Positions 25,232-35,300 of a stretch of DNA of 64,000 nucleotides are shown here, one piece after another (position 1 is the first letter of the stretch; every line of letters begins with the position of its first letter). The position numbers and the translations under genes were made by a program. Under the pieces are notes generated by a model. That model saw only the letters and a list, made by a program, of their open reading frames with translations, had not been told where the DNA came from and searched no databases. The stretch lies in contig NZ_JAJTSZ010000002.1 of NCBI RefSeq assembly GCF_021440195.1, forward strand, positions 682,001-746,000, written 5' to 3'. The DNA is from Dyadobacter sp. CY356. GTDB lineage: Bacteria; Bacteroidota; Bacteroidia; Cytophagales; Spirosomataceae.

Positions 25232-26119
25232 ATGTCACAGTCAAAATCTGCCAGTATTCTAATCACAGGCGCAACAGGAAATGTAGGAAAAGAACTTGTA
25301 AAATATTTAGCCACAAAAGAAGTTCCATTCCGCGCCATGGTGCGTTCGATGGATCGCAGTAAAGATCTAGAAAGCATTACTTTGCCGGGTGTTGAAATAA
25401 TAAAGGGAGATTTTAACGATCCTGAATCATTGGAAAATGAAATTAAAGGCATAGAAAAAGCATTCTTGCTAACAAATTCTTCCGAACTGGCTGAACAGCA
25501 ACAAACTGCTTTTGTTATGGCAGCGGCCCGTGCCGGTGTAAAACACATCGTAAAACTTTCTCAATGGGCCGCGGATGTAAATTCTCCCGTACGCTTTTTG
25601 AGATACCATGCCGTGATCGAAAATCTGATAAAAGAATCCGGAATGGCTTACACATTTTTAAGACCAAATCTGTTTATGCAGGGACTTCTTGGATTTCGGG
25701 AAACCATTATCAGACAAAATCAATTTTTCGGCGCAATTGGGGATTCCCGGATCAGCATGGTCCATACAAGTGATATTGCTGCTGCTGCCGGGGAGGCATT
25801 GACATCATCCGCACACGAGGGCAAAGTTTATGACCTTACCGGCCCGGAATCGCTGACGCATTATGAAATGGCGGAAAAACTTTCCGCAGCACTCGGCCGC
25901 CAGATTGAGTTTGTTGACATCACACCAAATGACTTAAAACAGACACTTTTGTATGTTGGTTTCACTGAATGGCAGGCGGAGGGATTAGTTGAAGATTATG
26001 CGCACTACAAACTTGGAGAAGCAGCCGAAGTAAAATCAGGGGTCAGAGAAGCAACAGGAAAACAGGCAAGAAGTTTCGATTTTTTCGTAAACGAATATGC
26101 TTCACAATTTTCAGTATGA
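25232..26119 (+). CDS. NmrA-like NAD(P)-binding protein
   Basis: This 295-residue atypical SDR has the Rossmann start ILITGATGNVGKELVKYLA and a segment reading VEIIKGDFNDPESLENEIKG, typical of the NmrA/QorB-like family. VKHIVKLSQWAADVN near residue 97 and FLRPNLFMQGLLGF near residue 143 are further family blocks. There is no Tyr-x-x-x-Lys motif at the usual place, so it may sense NADP(H) redox state or act as a quinone reductase. The gene shares an 18-bp exact stretch (25383-25400) with the intergenic DNA at 15016-15033. Confidence 0.87.
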   Translation: MSQSKSASILITGATGNVGKELVKYLATKEVPFRAMVRSMDRSKDLESITLPGVEIIKGDFNDPESLENEIKGIEKAFLLTNSSELAEQQQTAFVMAAARAGVKHIVKLSQWAADVNSPVRFLRYHAVIENLIKESGMAYTFLRPNLFMQGLLGFRETIIRQNQFFGAIGDSRISMVHTSDIAAAAGEALTSSAHEGKVYDLTGPESLTHYEMAEKLSAALGRQIEFVDITPNDLKQTLLYVGFTEWQAEGLVEDYAHYKLGEAAEVKSGVREATGKQARSFDFFVNEYASQFSV

Positions 26120-26265
26120 TTGATTCATCCTGCTCCTGGTCTGACAATTCTATTTCACTTAATTCTTAACGACAATTTCCCGATCATTTATCTTAAAACA
26201 AAATTTATGGGGATCAGGTTTTGGCAGATACTCTGATGAACAATTGAGATAAGGCATCAATATAC

Positions 26266-26388
26266 CCATAAAAAAACACCTACTTTGAGTTCAAGGTAGG
26301 TGTTATGCATTACACTCAACGTTTTGTATTCCTTATCCAGAAGATGGAATAAAGGAATAGTGCTTAAATACAATAGTGTATATTAGAA
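26266..26388 (-). ncRNA. Candidate small RNA, copy 2 (AACGTTGAGT family)
   Basis: A full Bacteroidetes promoter on the minus strand predicts a start near 26388, and a strong terminator predicts an end near 26268, giving about 120 nt with no reading frame. The RNA would have a 5' hairpin (ATTCCTT/AAGGAAT), a single-stranded stretch holding AACGTTGAGT (26323-26314), then the terminator hairpin. The locus at 45882-45959 has the same order and the same 10-nt core. The RNA is inferred; no transcript data. Confidence 0.55.
26270..26304 (-). terminator. Terminator of candidate small RNA copy 2
   Basis: A 12-bp stem with one G-U pair (26275-26286 with 26293-26304) and a 6-nt loop, then a run of T on the minus strand. 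Confidence 0.8.
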
Positions 26389-26393
26389 CGAGG

Positions 26394-26423
26394 CAAATGT
26401 ACGTAAGCAATTCTTTACAACAA
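26394..26423 (-). promoter_or_regulatory. Bacteroidetes promoter of candidate small RNA copy 2
   Basis: On the minus strand TTG (26423-26421), a 19-bp spacer and TACATTTG (26401-26394) fit the consensus TTG-N19-TAnnTTTG exactly. The next minus-strand gene, Bcp, ends 80 bp upstream of it, and no reading frame starts downstream. Confidence 0.7.
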
Positions 26424-26502
26424 GTAGTACTACGTATTTTTATTTGTAGTATATTTTCTACTTAACGGTAACAATATGATATTTTTGTATAAGGAATAGA
26501 TA

Positions 26503-26964
26503 TTATCGTACACTTTTCAAAAAATCCAGTACCTTTTTCGAATGATCACTGCCATTCAAAAATCCCCTGAATTTGAAAACTATTTCTCCATTCAGATCTA
26601 TTACGAAAGTCTCCCGGCCTGTCAGGAAAAGAACATTTTTTATTCCGAAAGATTTCAGGACTTTGTTATCCGGATCGCTCAACAATGTAAACGGCAGACG
26701 GTGATGGTTTTTAAATGCTTTATGACTTTCCACAGTACCTGCGTTTATTCCAATTACTATTGCGCCGGCATCCACATAATCAGCATAACTATCACGAAAT
26801 GCGCAGGCTTCTTTGGTACAAATTGCACTTTCATCTTTTGGATAAAAGTATATCACCATTTTTTTCTTGCCGACATAATCTTTGCTTGAAAAAGTATTTC
26901 CATCCTGGTCTTTAAGAGTAAAAGCAGGGACTAGGTTTCCATTTACAATCGTTTCGTTTTCCAT
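26503..26964 (-). CDS. bcp: Peroxiredoxin, Bcp/PrxQ type
   Basis: This is a 153-residue thiol peroxidase, starting MENETIVNGNLVPAFTLKDQ at 26964; ten upstream residues are in frame but lack family similarity. VIYFYPKDESAICTKEACAF near residue 40 carries the peroxidatic Cys and, five residues on, the resolving Cys, the PrxQ arrangement. In most relatives the motif is P-G-C-T; here it is A-I-C-T. FTLLSDPDNKVLKSFGI is the usual mid-region. It reduces hydroperoxides using thioredoxin. Confidence 0.9.
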   Translation of the reverse strand: MENETIVNGNLVPAFTLKDQDGNTFSSKDYVGKKKMVIYFYPKDESAICTKEACAFRDSYADYVDAGAIVIGINAGTVESHKAFKNHHRLPFTLLSDPDNKVLKSFGIKNVLFLTGRETFVIDLNGEIVFKFRGFLNGSDHSKKVLDFLKSVR

Positions 26965-27275
26965 GATCTTGTTTTTTGATTTCTGATGATGCAAAACTCA
27001 CAAGAATCAGGATCAACAATTTTCACCTATGTTAAAATCGGTGAGGCAAATTTGTTTTTTTCGCCATTGCTTTTAACCATTTGTACGACGCAATAGCAAG
27101 ATAAAATCCAGGAAAATGTTTTACATGAATATGGTTTCATACCAGATTATATGAACAGTAGAAAAAAATATCCTGATAATTATCTCTTGCCAGAAACTTA
27201 TGCCGGTACCATTATCGTTCCGCCTTTAATAAAACAAACCTGTCAACCGGCCAATAATATGCTATCAGCACGACA

Positions 27276-28271
27276 ATGAAAAAAGCTTTACGTTTCCTGT
27301 ATTCTTCGTTATTTCTGGTTTTGACAGGTATACTACCTTCTGTTGGCCAGGAAGCGGAGCCAACCAGAATGTTCCGCTTTTATGAAGATAATGATTTCCT
27401 GAACGTGCGCGGACTTGGAACCGATAGATCGTATACCAACGGTGTGCGGCTGGATCTTTTTTATAACAAAAAAAAGCCGGCTCGTTTTTCGATCCTTCCA
27501 CACGCCGGAGCCAAAAGTATTGATACCTACGGCTGGTCGGTTATGCAGGTTATGGTTACTCCTGAAGACATTTCCATACCCGGTTACCAGCCAGACGACT
27601 ATCCCTATTCGGGTGCACTTTTTGTGACACATTCCCTTTCGTCTTACAATAAAGATAAAAAATACAGTTTTCAAACGGAGCTAATTGCAGGTATCCGAGG
27701 GCCGGCTTCGTTTGCGGAGCAGACGCAAAAACTTATACACAGGACCATTCACGACCGAAAGCCCATGGGCTGGCAAAATCAGACCTCGTCCAAAATTTTG
27801 TTGAATGTTAATTTTACAGCTGAAAAACAATTGGCTGCATTCAAGGGATTAACAGAGGTCATGGGTGGAGCAAAAATAACCGCAGGTACTATGATGAACA
27901 GTCTTACCATATATCCGCTTATTCGTTTTGGAAAGATGAATCCATACTTTAATGGTTTTTTAAGTCAGTTTAGCAAGGCAAACGGCAGTAACCATAAAAC
28001 ACAGCTTTATCTATTCCTAAAACCTAAACTGACATGGATGGCGAGCAATGCGATTTTGCACGGAAGTATTCAGCATAATTCGCAACCGGAGCGAGACACA
28101 AAGCAGGTTTATACTCCTGATGTCGAAAATTTTCTGGGCGAAGTGGAATTTGGGACTGTGATTAATTTTGGAAATTTCAGTATAACCTACACACAAAAAC
28201 CGAGTACTGCTTACAGCAAAGGATTGTATAGCCACAATGTTGGTAACATTTCGGTTTATTTCAGTTGGTAA
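27276..28271 (+). CDS. LpxR-family lipid A deacylase-like barrel (DUF2219)
   Basis: This 331-residue outer-membrane barrel has a signal peptide ending near residue 24 (PSVGQ). FRFYEDNDFLNVRGLGTDRS followed by YTNGVRLDLFY is the LpxR signature: the Asn and Asp residues near the start bind calcium in the Salmonella enzyme. IAGIRGPASFAEQTQKLIH and the GWQNQ segment match the next conserved block. LpxR removes the 3'-acyloxyacyl group of lipid A. If active here it would remodel lipid A in the outer leaflet. The gene is monocistronic. Confidence 0.85.
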   Translation: MKKALRFLYSSLFLVLTGILPSVGQEAEPTRMFRFYEDNDFLNVRGLGTDRSYTNGVRLDLFYNKKKPARFSILPHAGAKSIDTYGWSVMQVMVTPEDISIPGYQPDDYPYSGALFVTHSLSSYNKDKKYSFQTELIAGIRGPASFAEQTQKLIHRTIHDRKPMGWQNQTSSKILLNVNFTAEKQLAAFKGLTEVMGGAKITAGTMMNSLTIYPLIRFGKMNPYFNGFLSQFSKANGSNHKTQLYLFLKPKLTWMASNAILHGSIQHNSQPERDTKQVYTPDVENFLGEVEFGTVINFGNFSITYTQKPSTAYSKGLYSHNVGNISVYFSW

Positions 28272-28322
28272 GTCGCGAGTAATATCTAAATTTTATTAAG
28301 TTTAAAATCACAGTACGTATAG

Positions 28323-28335
28323 CTATCGTCGATAG
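28323..28335 (+). repeat. 13-bp perfect palindrome CTATCG-T-CGATAG
   Basis: A short dyad in the 302-bp spacer between the LpxR-like and GAF-type genes. It could be a protein-binding site. The rest of this spacer is AT-rich with no feature seen. Confidence 0.3.
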
Positions 28336-28573
28336 TAATCTATATTGTATCTACTGGTTACATTTTTAACTGGCCTGATTTAACTTCTAACCACAGGACA
28401 TTTATTTTTAATCCTGCTTTTAAAATATTTAATTATTACAAGATATTTAGAATTATTACAATATTCTTCCTCACATCTGGAACGATCATTCAACAATATC
28501 GCTTATCTATTTAATCTGATAATTCAGCCACTCGGCGAGCGGAGCGAAAAACAAGTGTAAAGCAAAAAAGTAA

Positions 28574-30946
28574 ATGTATCTGGCAAAATCTTATACCGAC
28601 CAATCATCCATACAGCGGAAAACTTTTGAGATCAAAAATAATGATTTCAAACCTGCTACTATGGAGTCTGCTTTATCCTTCCGGCCATTTGTGGCTCATT
28701 TGAAAAACATGCTGAAAGATCAGCCTTCTGTAAAATCCGAGTTTTACCGGTATGTGATCAGCAAGTTTGAAAATGAAATGACAAAAGGATCAGCGATTAT
28801 GATCCGCGATTCGGCAAGTTATAAGGAGTTGATGGAATTGGTTTATATGATTCTGACACCTTTGGCAACCAATGAAAGAGAACATTACTGGGCACTGAGC
28901 ACACCAATTCCTGACAAGATATTTTTCAGTACCGACGGGTTTTACGATTTCTTAACCCGGCAAACTTCTTCCGGCCCTGACATCACGATCAGTCCGGTGG
29001 AATTATACAAAAAACAGCAGACGCAATATTTGTACAGGCTTATTCTGGATCGTCTTTACAAAATACCGACGCATGCCAAAAATGAGGTTTTGTATCAGTA
29101 TACTGATGTGACGACGAATCTGCCAAAATTCTATTCGATTTTCACGGATACCCGTTTCATTGATATTCAGCCGACAGGAAAATTACCACAGCTGGATTAT
29201 AAAGCGATGGAACCCTATCTTTTGGAAGGCGCAGATACAGCTCCGCTTGAAGCATTGTTACCGCTCAAAAACTTCCGTTTCGAAGGTTTTTCGGTTATAA
29301 CAATGGTTGATGTCACTGCTGCTCAGGCTACGGAAATCATCAGGGATGTTTTGGTTAATCATGAATATCATGCTTGCCGAAATGAATCGGTCATCCAGGC
29401 TTTGAAAACACTGGCAGGAAATGATAAAATTGATTTTGGACTGATTCCCTCTTTTCAGATCAATGGAAAGTTTGTTGTTGCCAAAGCGGAATGTTCTCAA
29501 AGTATGGTGGTGGAGGCCGCAAAAAAATACGGTATGACCCAGGAAACTTTTGATACGCTGGTCACAGAATATTTCGCCAATCCGGAAATGGTCGTTTTCA
29601 ACCATTTGTCAGATGATGCATTATCAGAACATCCGCTTTTAAGATTGCTCATTGCAGAAGGTATTTCTTCGTACGCTTTGATTCCGGTTTTTTATAACAA
29701 AAGAATGGCGGGAATTCTGGAAGTATTTTCAAAAGATGACGTATTACTGGATGATGCCATTTTTTCAAGGTTACAGACAGCACTTCCGTTGATCGCTCAG
29801 TTGCTTAAATATAGTACGGAAGAATTTGACGCCAAAATAGAAAATATCATCCGCGACAAGTTTACACCGCTTCGGCCTTCTGTGCAATGGAAGTTCAATG
29901 AGGCAGCCTGGCATTATCTGGAATCCAGCAGAGGAGAAACGAATATTGCTGATATTGAAACTGTTACATTTGAAAAAGTTCATCCACTATACGGGGCGAT
30001 TGACATTCGCAATTCAACTTTTGAGCGAAACCGTGCAGTTAAAGAAGATATCAAAAACCAGCTTAACCTGCTGACCAATACTTTAAGTTCGCTGAAAGAA
30101 ATCGTAAGAATCGAAACTGCGGAAACATTGGTTTGCAGCTGCGACAAATGGTCTTCTGAAATTAATGAATACCTTTCCTCAGCGGATGAAATTGCACTAA
30201 ACCGTTTTTTGATAGCTGAGGTAAATCCTTTTTTGAATCGTGTGACAATTGAATATCCGGCGACGAAAGATGTTGTAAACTTTTATTTTGCGGCTCTGGA
30301 TGAAACTACCGGGATTGCATTTGAAAACAGAAGAAAGCTCGAACGCTCTCTTCAGCTCGTTAATACGTCCGTGGCAGGTTATATTGAAAATGCCCAGAAA
30401 TCTTTAAAATCAGCGTATCCGTTTTATTTTGAAAAATTCAGGACAGATGGTATTGAATATGATATGTACATCGGGCAATCGATGGCGCCGGAAAAACCGT
30501 TTGACGAAATTTATCTGAAACACCTGCGTTTGTGGCAATTGACCTCCATGGCTGAGATCGCCAGATTAACTGAAAAGCTTTTGCCGCAAATGGAAAAGCC
30601 GCTCAGGACCACGCAGATGATATTTATTCACTCCAATCCGATCAATATCAATTTCAGAAATGACGAGCGCAGGTTTGATGTGGAGGGAGCATACAACATT
30701 CGCTATGAAATTATTAAAAAACGGATTGATAAGGCACTTGTCAGTGAAAGCCGTGAACGCCTGACGCAGCCTGGAAAAATTGCATTGGTTTATTTCAACG
30801 ATCATGAAGCTGACGAGTATGTTGAATACATCAGCGATTTACAACAAATGGGCTTGCTCGATGATAATCTCGAATATCTTGAACTGGAAGAGCTGCAAGG
30901 CGTCATTGGTTTAAAAGCTCTGCGGATTGGTGTAAAACATCTTTAA
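28574..30946 (+). CDS. Large GAF-domain-type cytoplasmic protein, function unknown
   Basis: The 790-residue protein has no signal peptide or membrane helix. It belongs, as I recognise it, to a Cytophagales-specific family annotated only as GAF-domain proteins: a helical N-terminal region (1-220), a region around 330-420 that reads like a GAF domain (LIAEGISSYALIPVFYNKRM, then AGILEVFSKDDVLLDD), and a mixed C-terminal half with DIRNSTFERNRAVKEDIKNQ. No kinase, cyclase or DNA-binding domain is evident. It precedes the RND operon by 256 bp; a stem (30958-30964 with 30986-30992) after the stop may separate them. A regulatory tie to efflux is possible but unproven. Confidence 0.7.
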   Translation: MYLAKSYTDQSSIQRKTFEIKNNDFKPATMESALSFRPFVAHLKNMLKDQPSVKSEFYRYVISKFENEMTKGSAIMIRDSASYKELMELVYMILTPLATNEREHYWALSTPIPDKIFFSTDGFYDFLTRQTSSGPDITISPVELYKKQQTQYLYRLILDRLYKIPTHAKNEVLYQYTDVTTNLPKFYSIFTDTRFIDIQPTGKLPQLDYKAMEPYLLEGADTAPLEALLPLKNFRFEGFSVITMVDVTAAQATEIIRDVLVNHEYHACRNESVIQALKTLAGNDKIDFGLIPSFQINGKFVVAKAECSQSMVVEAAKKYGMTQETFDTLVTEYFANPEMVVFNHLSDDALSEHPLLRLLIAEGISSYALIPVFYNKRMAGILEVFSKDDVLLDDAIFSRLQTALPLIAQLLKYSTEEFDAKIENIIRDKFTPLRPSVQWKFNEAAWHYLESSRGETNIADIETVTFEKVHPLYGAIDIRNSTFERNRAVKEDIKNQLNLLTNTLSSLKEIVRIETAETLVCSCDKWSSEINEYLSSADEIALNRFLIAEVNPFLNRVTIEYPATKDVVNFYFAALDETTGIAFENRRKLERSLQLVNTSVAGYIENAQKSLKSAYPFYFEKFRTDGIEYDMYIGQSMAPEKPFDEIYLKHLRLWQLTSMAEIARLTEKLLPQMEKPLRTTQMIFIHSNPININFRNDERRFDVEGAYNIRYEIIKKRIDKALVSESRERLTQPGKIALVYFNDHEADEYVEYISDLQQMGLLDDNLEYLELEELQGVIGLKALRIGVKHL

Positions 30947-31202
30947 TAGCAAATCGTGATACCGGCCAAAATATCTGATCCGGATCGGTATCGCAAATTT
31001 TAAAATATAATTATCATTAGAATTCTCCTCATAAAAACATCACCCAGCATCTCAATTGTCATTATTTAAAACTTTTTTCCAAGATATCGTAAAATTATTG
31101 AACGATCATTCCAAAATAAACATTATTAGTCAGAACCTACAAAAAGCCGTCAATCTTCATTTCAGAAAAGTCAATTTTTTAATTAATATTAATACCACAA
31201 TC

Positions 31203-32327
31203 ATGAAAAATCTTCTCATAGCACTTGCTATTTTCCTTTACGGATGTGCACCAAAACAGGAGGCTCCGACAACACCTCCCCCACCAACAATACCAGTTGT
31301 CGAAATAACATCAGGACTTGCCACAACATACCAGGAATATCCAGCCTCAGTTGAAGGCACGGTTAATGTTGAAATCCGCCCGCAGGTTGCCGGTTATCTT
31401 GATAAGGTGTTTGTTGATGAAGGCGCTTATGTTAAAGCCGGACAGCCACTTTTTAAAATTAACGACCAGCCCTTCCGTGAGCAGCTGAATAATGCCAAAG
31501 CCAGTTTGAGTGCTGCCAATGCAACGTTGATCAACACACAGCTTGAAATTGACAAATTCACACCGCTGGTGGCGAATAAAGTTATTTCAGATTATCAGCT
31601 TAAATCAGCGAAAGCTGCCAATGCCGTGGCACTTGCCAATATTGAACAGGCCAGAGCAATGGTAGGAACGGCTCAGATCAACCTGGGTTATGCAACAGTA
31701 AAAGCACCGGTTAACGGTTTTGTAGGAAGGTTTCCTAAGAAAAAAGGTAGCCTTGTTTCACCTACTGACCCGGAGGCACTGACACAACTTTCAGATATTC
31801 AGGAAGTTCACGTTTACTTTGCGCTGGGAGAGGATGATTTCATCAATTTCAAAAAACAATATGGCGGTGCGACTCTGAATGATAAACTGAAAAAACTGGA
31901 TCCTATTTCACTTCTTTTGGCTGACCAGACGGTTTATCCAACACAGGGAAAAATCGATATGATCGACGGTCAGTTTGACAAAAATACAGGAGCGATCACG
32001 ATGCGTGCTACTTTCAAAAATGCACAGGGCCTGCTGCGCTCAGGAAATACGGGTAAAGTAAGATTGAGTCTGCAACACGATTCTGCAATACTGGTACCGC
32101 AATCTGCAACAATTGAAATGCAGGATAAAGTCTTCGTATATACTGTATCGTCAGACAACAAAGTGAAGAAAATGCCGATCACCATTGTTGGTAAAAGCGG
32201 TAAAAATTATCTGGTAAAAGATGGCGTTAAAGCAGGCGACAGGATTGTATTCTCCGGCCTTGACATCTTACAGGACGGCACCGTCATCACGCCTGAAAAA
32301 GCAAAACCGGCTCTTGCCTCAAATTAA
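31203..32327 (+). CDS. RND efflux periplasmic adaptor lipoprotein (MexA/AcrA type)
   Basis: This 374-residue membrane-fusion protein starts at the ATG at 31203 (MKNLLIALAIFLYGC, lipobox LYGC); the longer open frame lacks a signal peptide and is rejected. VEIRPQVAGYLDKVFVDEGA is the first half of the lipoyl domain, the alpha-hairpin spans about residues 95-160, and ATVKAPVNGFVGRFPKKKGS closes the lipoyl domain. The beta-barrel and membrane-proximal domains follow (VKAGDRIVFSGLDILQDGT). It links the inner-membrane pump to the outer-membrane channel encoded downstream. It lies 18 bp before the pump gene. Confidence 0.93.
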   Translation: MKNLLIALAIFLYGCAPKQEAPTTPPPPTIPVVEITSGLATTYQEYPASVEGTVNVEIRPQVAGYLDKVFVDEGAYVKAGQPLFKINDQPFREQLNNAKASLSAANATLINTQLEIDKFTPLVANKVISDYQLKSAKAANAVALANIEQARAMVGTAQINLGYATVKAPVNGFVGRFPKKKGSLVSPTDPEALTQLSDIQEVHVYFALGEDDFINFKKQYGGATLNDKLKKLDPISLLLADQTVYPTQGKIDMIDGQFDKNTGAITMRATFKNAQGLLRSGNTGKVRLSLQHDSAILVPQSATIEMQDKVFVYTVSSDNKVKKMPITIVGKSGKNYLVKDGVKAGDRIVFSGLDILQDGTVITPEKAKPALASN

Positions 32328-32345
32328 AAACTTAAAGTCAATATC

Positions 32346-35300
32346 ATGTTTAAGAAATTCATAGACAGACCCGTCTTAGCCACCGTAATTTCCATATTGC
32401 TGGTCATACTCGGCGTGCTTGGACTTACAAACTTACCTTTGCAGCAGTTTCCGGATATTGCTCCGCCAGCCGTTCAGGTAATAGCAAATTACCCTGGTGC
32501 CAATGCAGAAACTGTTCTGCGCTCCGTTGCGCCATCGCTTGAAGAATCCATAAACGGGGTTGAAAACATGAGTTACATGAGCTCAACGGCCAGTAATGAC
32601 GGATCTTTGGTGATCACGGTTTATTTCAAACTGGGCACCAATCCGGATCAGGCAGCGGTGAACGTTCAGAACCGGGTTTCACAGGCGACCAGCCAGTTAC
32701 CAGCCGAAGTGATCCAGGCGGGTGTAACGACTGCCAAACAGCAAAACAGCCTTTTGATGGTTGTTGATCTTTATTCAGAAGATGAAGCAACTTATGACCA
32801 GACATTTTTGGCCAACTATGCGCAGATCAATATTATTCCTGAAATCAAACGGATTAAAGGTGTTGGTCAATCGATTATTTTTGGTGGAAATAAAGATTAT
32901 TCGATGCGTGTGTGGTTGAATCCGAGCCAACTTGCTACCTACAATCTGACGCCAAATGAAGTAATGGCTGCGATCAAAGACAAAAACCTTGAAGCTGCGC
33001 CGGGTAAATTTGGTGAAAACAGTACGGAGTCTTTTGAGTATGTAATCAAATATAAAGGGAAACTTAACAAACCGGAGGAATACGAAAATATTATCATCCG
33101 CTCAAACGCCGACGGCTCGATTTTGAGACTGAAAGATGTGGCCAGAATTGAATTTGGCTCGTATACTTACGGGAATTTCACCCGCGTGAATGGAAAACAA
33201 GGCGTGAACATTGCCACCATGCAGCTTGCCGGTTCCAATGCCAACGAGATCCAGATCGCAATTCAGGAATTGATGGAAAAAGCTTCCAAAGATTTCCCGA
33301 AAGGCATGAAACATTTGATTCTTTATAACACAAAAGATTCACTGGATCAGTCGATTGAGCAGGTTAAACACACTTTGATTGAAGCCTTTATACTGGTTTT
33401 CATTGTTGTATACATTTTCCTTCAGGATTTCCGTTCAACTTTGATTCCAGCGATAGCAGTACCGGTTGCGATTTTGGGAACATTCTTTTTTATGTCGCTT
33501 TTCGGGTTTTCGATTAACCTTCTGACGCTTTTCGCACTTGTACTTGCCATCGGTATTGTCGTCGATGATGCCATTGTCGTCGTCGAGGCCGTGCATTTAA
33601 AAATGGAAAAGAAAGGATTATCACCCAAAGCCGCCACCAGTTCTGCCATGAGTGAAATTACCGGTGCGATCATTTCGATTACTTTGATCATGTCCGCTGT
33701 GTTTTTACCGGTTGGTTTCCTCGAAGGTTCAACGGGCGTATTTTACAGACAGTTTGCCTTTACACTGGCCATTGCGATTGTAATTTCTGCGGTTAACGCT
33801 TTGACATTGAGCCCTGCACTATGTGCGATATTCCTGAAAGAACATCATCCTGAAACGGGAGCACATGTCAAGAGAAGTTTCAAAGAAAAATTCTTCATCG
33901 GCTTTAACATCGGTTTTGACAAACTGACAAACAAATATGTAAACAGCCTGAGATTTTTGATCCATTACAGATGGCTGAGCATGGGTGCACTTGCGCTCGT
34001 TGTGATTGCCACCGGATATATGGTCAAAACTACAAAAACAGGTTTTATACCTTCTGAGGATCAAGGATTTATAGCCATTTCACTATCTATGCCGGTTGGT
34101 GCGTCACTTGATAGAACGACAGAAGTAATTCACCGCGCCGAACAGATTCTAGGTTCAATGGATTCTAAGAAAACGTTAATGGGACTTTCAGGATTTAATA
34201 TCCTGACGCAATCATCCAGCCCATCGTCTGCCGTTGCATTTGTACTTTTGAAACCTTCGAAAGAAAGAGGTGAAGTAAAAGATATCAACGCGATCATGAA
34301 TGAAATTCGTGGAAAGCTGGGTTCAATTAAAGGAGCGAATTTCTTCGTCTTCACCTTCCCTACCGTTCCGGGATTTAGTAATGTGGATGGACTTGACTTT
34401 GTATTACAGGACAGAAATGGTGGAAAACTTGACAAATTCAGCGGCGTTGCCAATAATTTCATAGGGGAACTCATGAAACGTCCTGAAATCGCCGTAGCCT
34501 TCACAGCTTTCCGTGCCGATTATCCTCAGCTGGAAATGGAAGTTGACGAAGTGAAAGCGGAACAATTGAGTGTCAATGTAAAAGACATTTTGCAAACCAT
34601 GCAGGCTTATTTTGGTAGCTCACAGGCATCTGATTTCAACCGTTTTGGAAAATACTACCGCGTGATGGTTCAGGCTGAAAAAGCGGATCGGACAGATCCG
34701 ACTTCTATGGATGGGGTTCTTGTCAAAAACCGCCTGGGCAATATGGTGCCGATCAATACTTTGGTCAAAATGAAAAGAGTTTACGGCCCGGAAACGGCTT
34801 CACGTTATAATCTTTTCAATTCGATAGGTATTAATGCGATTGCAAAACCTGGTTTCAGTTCAGGAGATGCGATCAGAGCGGTAGAAGAAGTTGCTTCTAA
34901 AAATCTGCCGAACGGATTCAAATATGAATTCTCTGGTATGACAAAAGAAGAGATCTCGTCCGGTGGACAATCGGTTGTGGTTTTTGCGCTTTGTCTGCTC
35001 TTCGTATATTTCCTTCTGGCTGCCCAGTATGAAAGTTACATTTTACCTTTCGCCGTTATTTTATCAATACCAACCGGGATTTTCGGTGTATTTGCAGCGA
35101 TCGGTTTAACAGGAATTGAAAACAATATTTACGTTCAGGTTGCCCTGATCATGCTTATCGGTCTGCTCGCCAAAAACGCGATTTTGATTGTAGAATATGC
35201 GGTTCAAAGAAGAAAAGCCGGAAAACAATTGTTGCACGCAGCCATTGAAGCAGCCAAACTTCGTCTTCGTCCAATCATCATGACGTCGCTTGCTTTCGTG

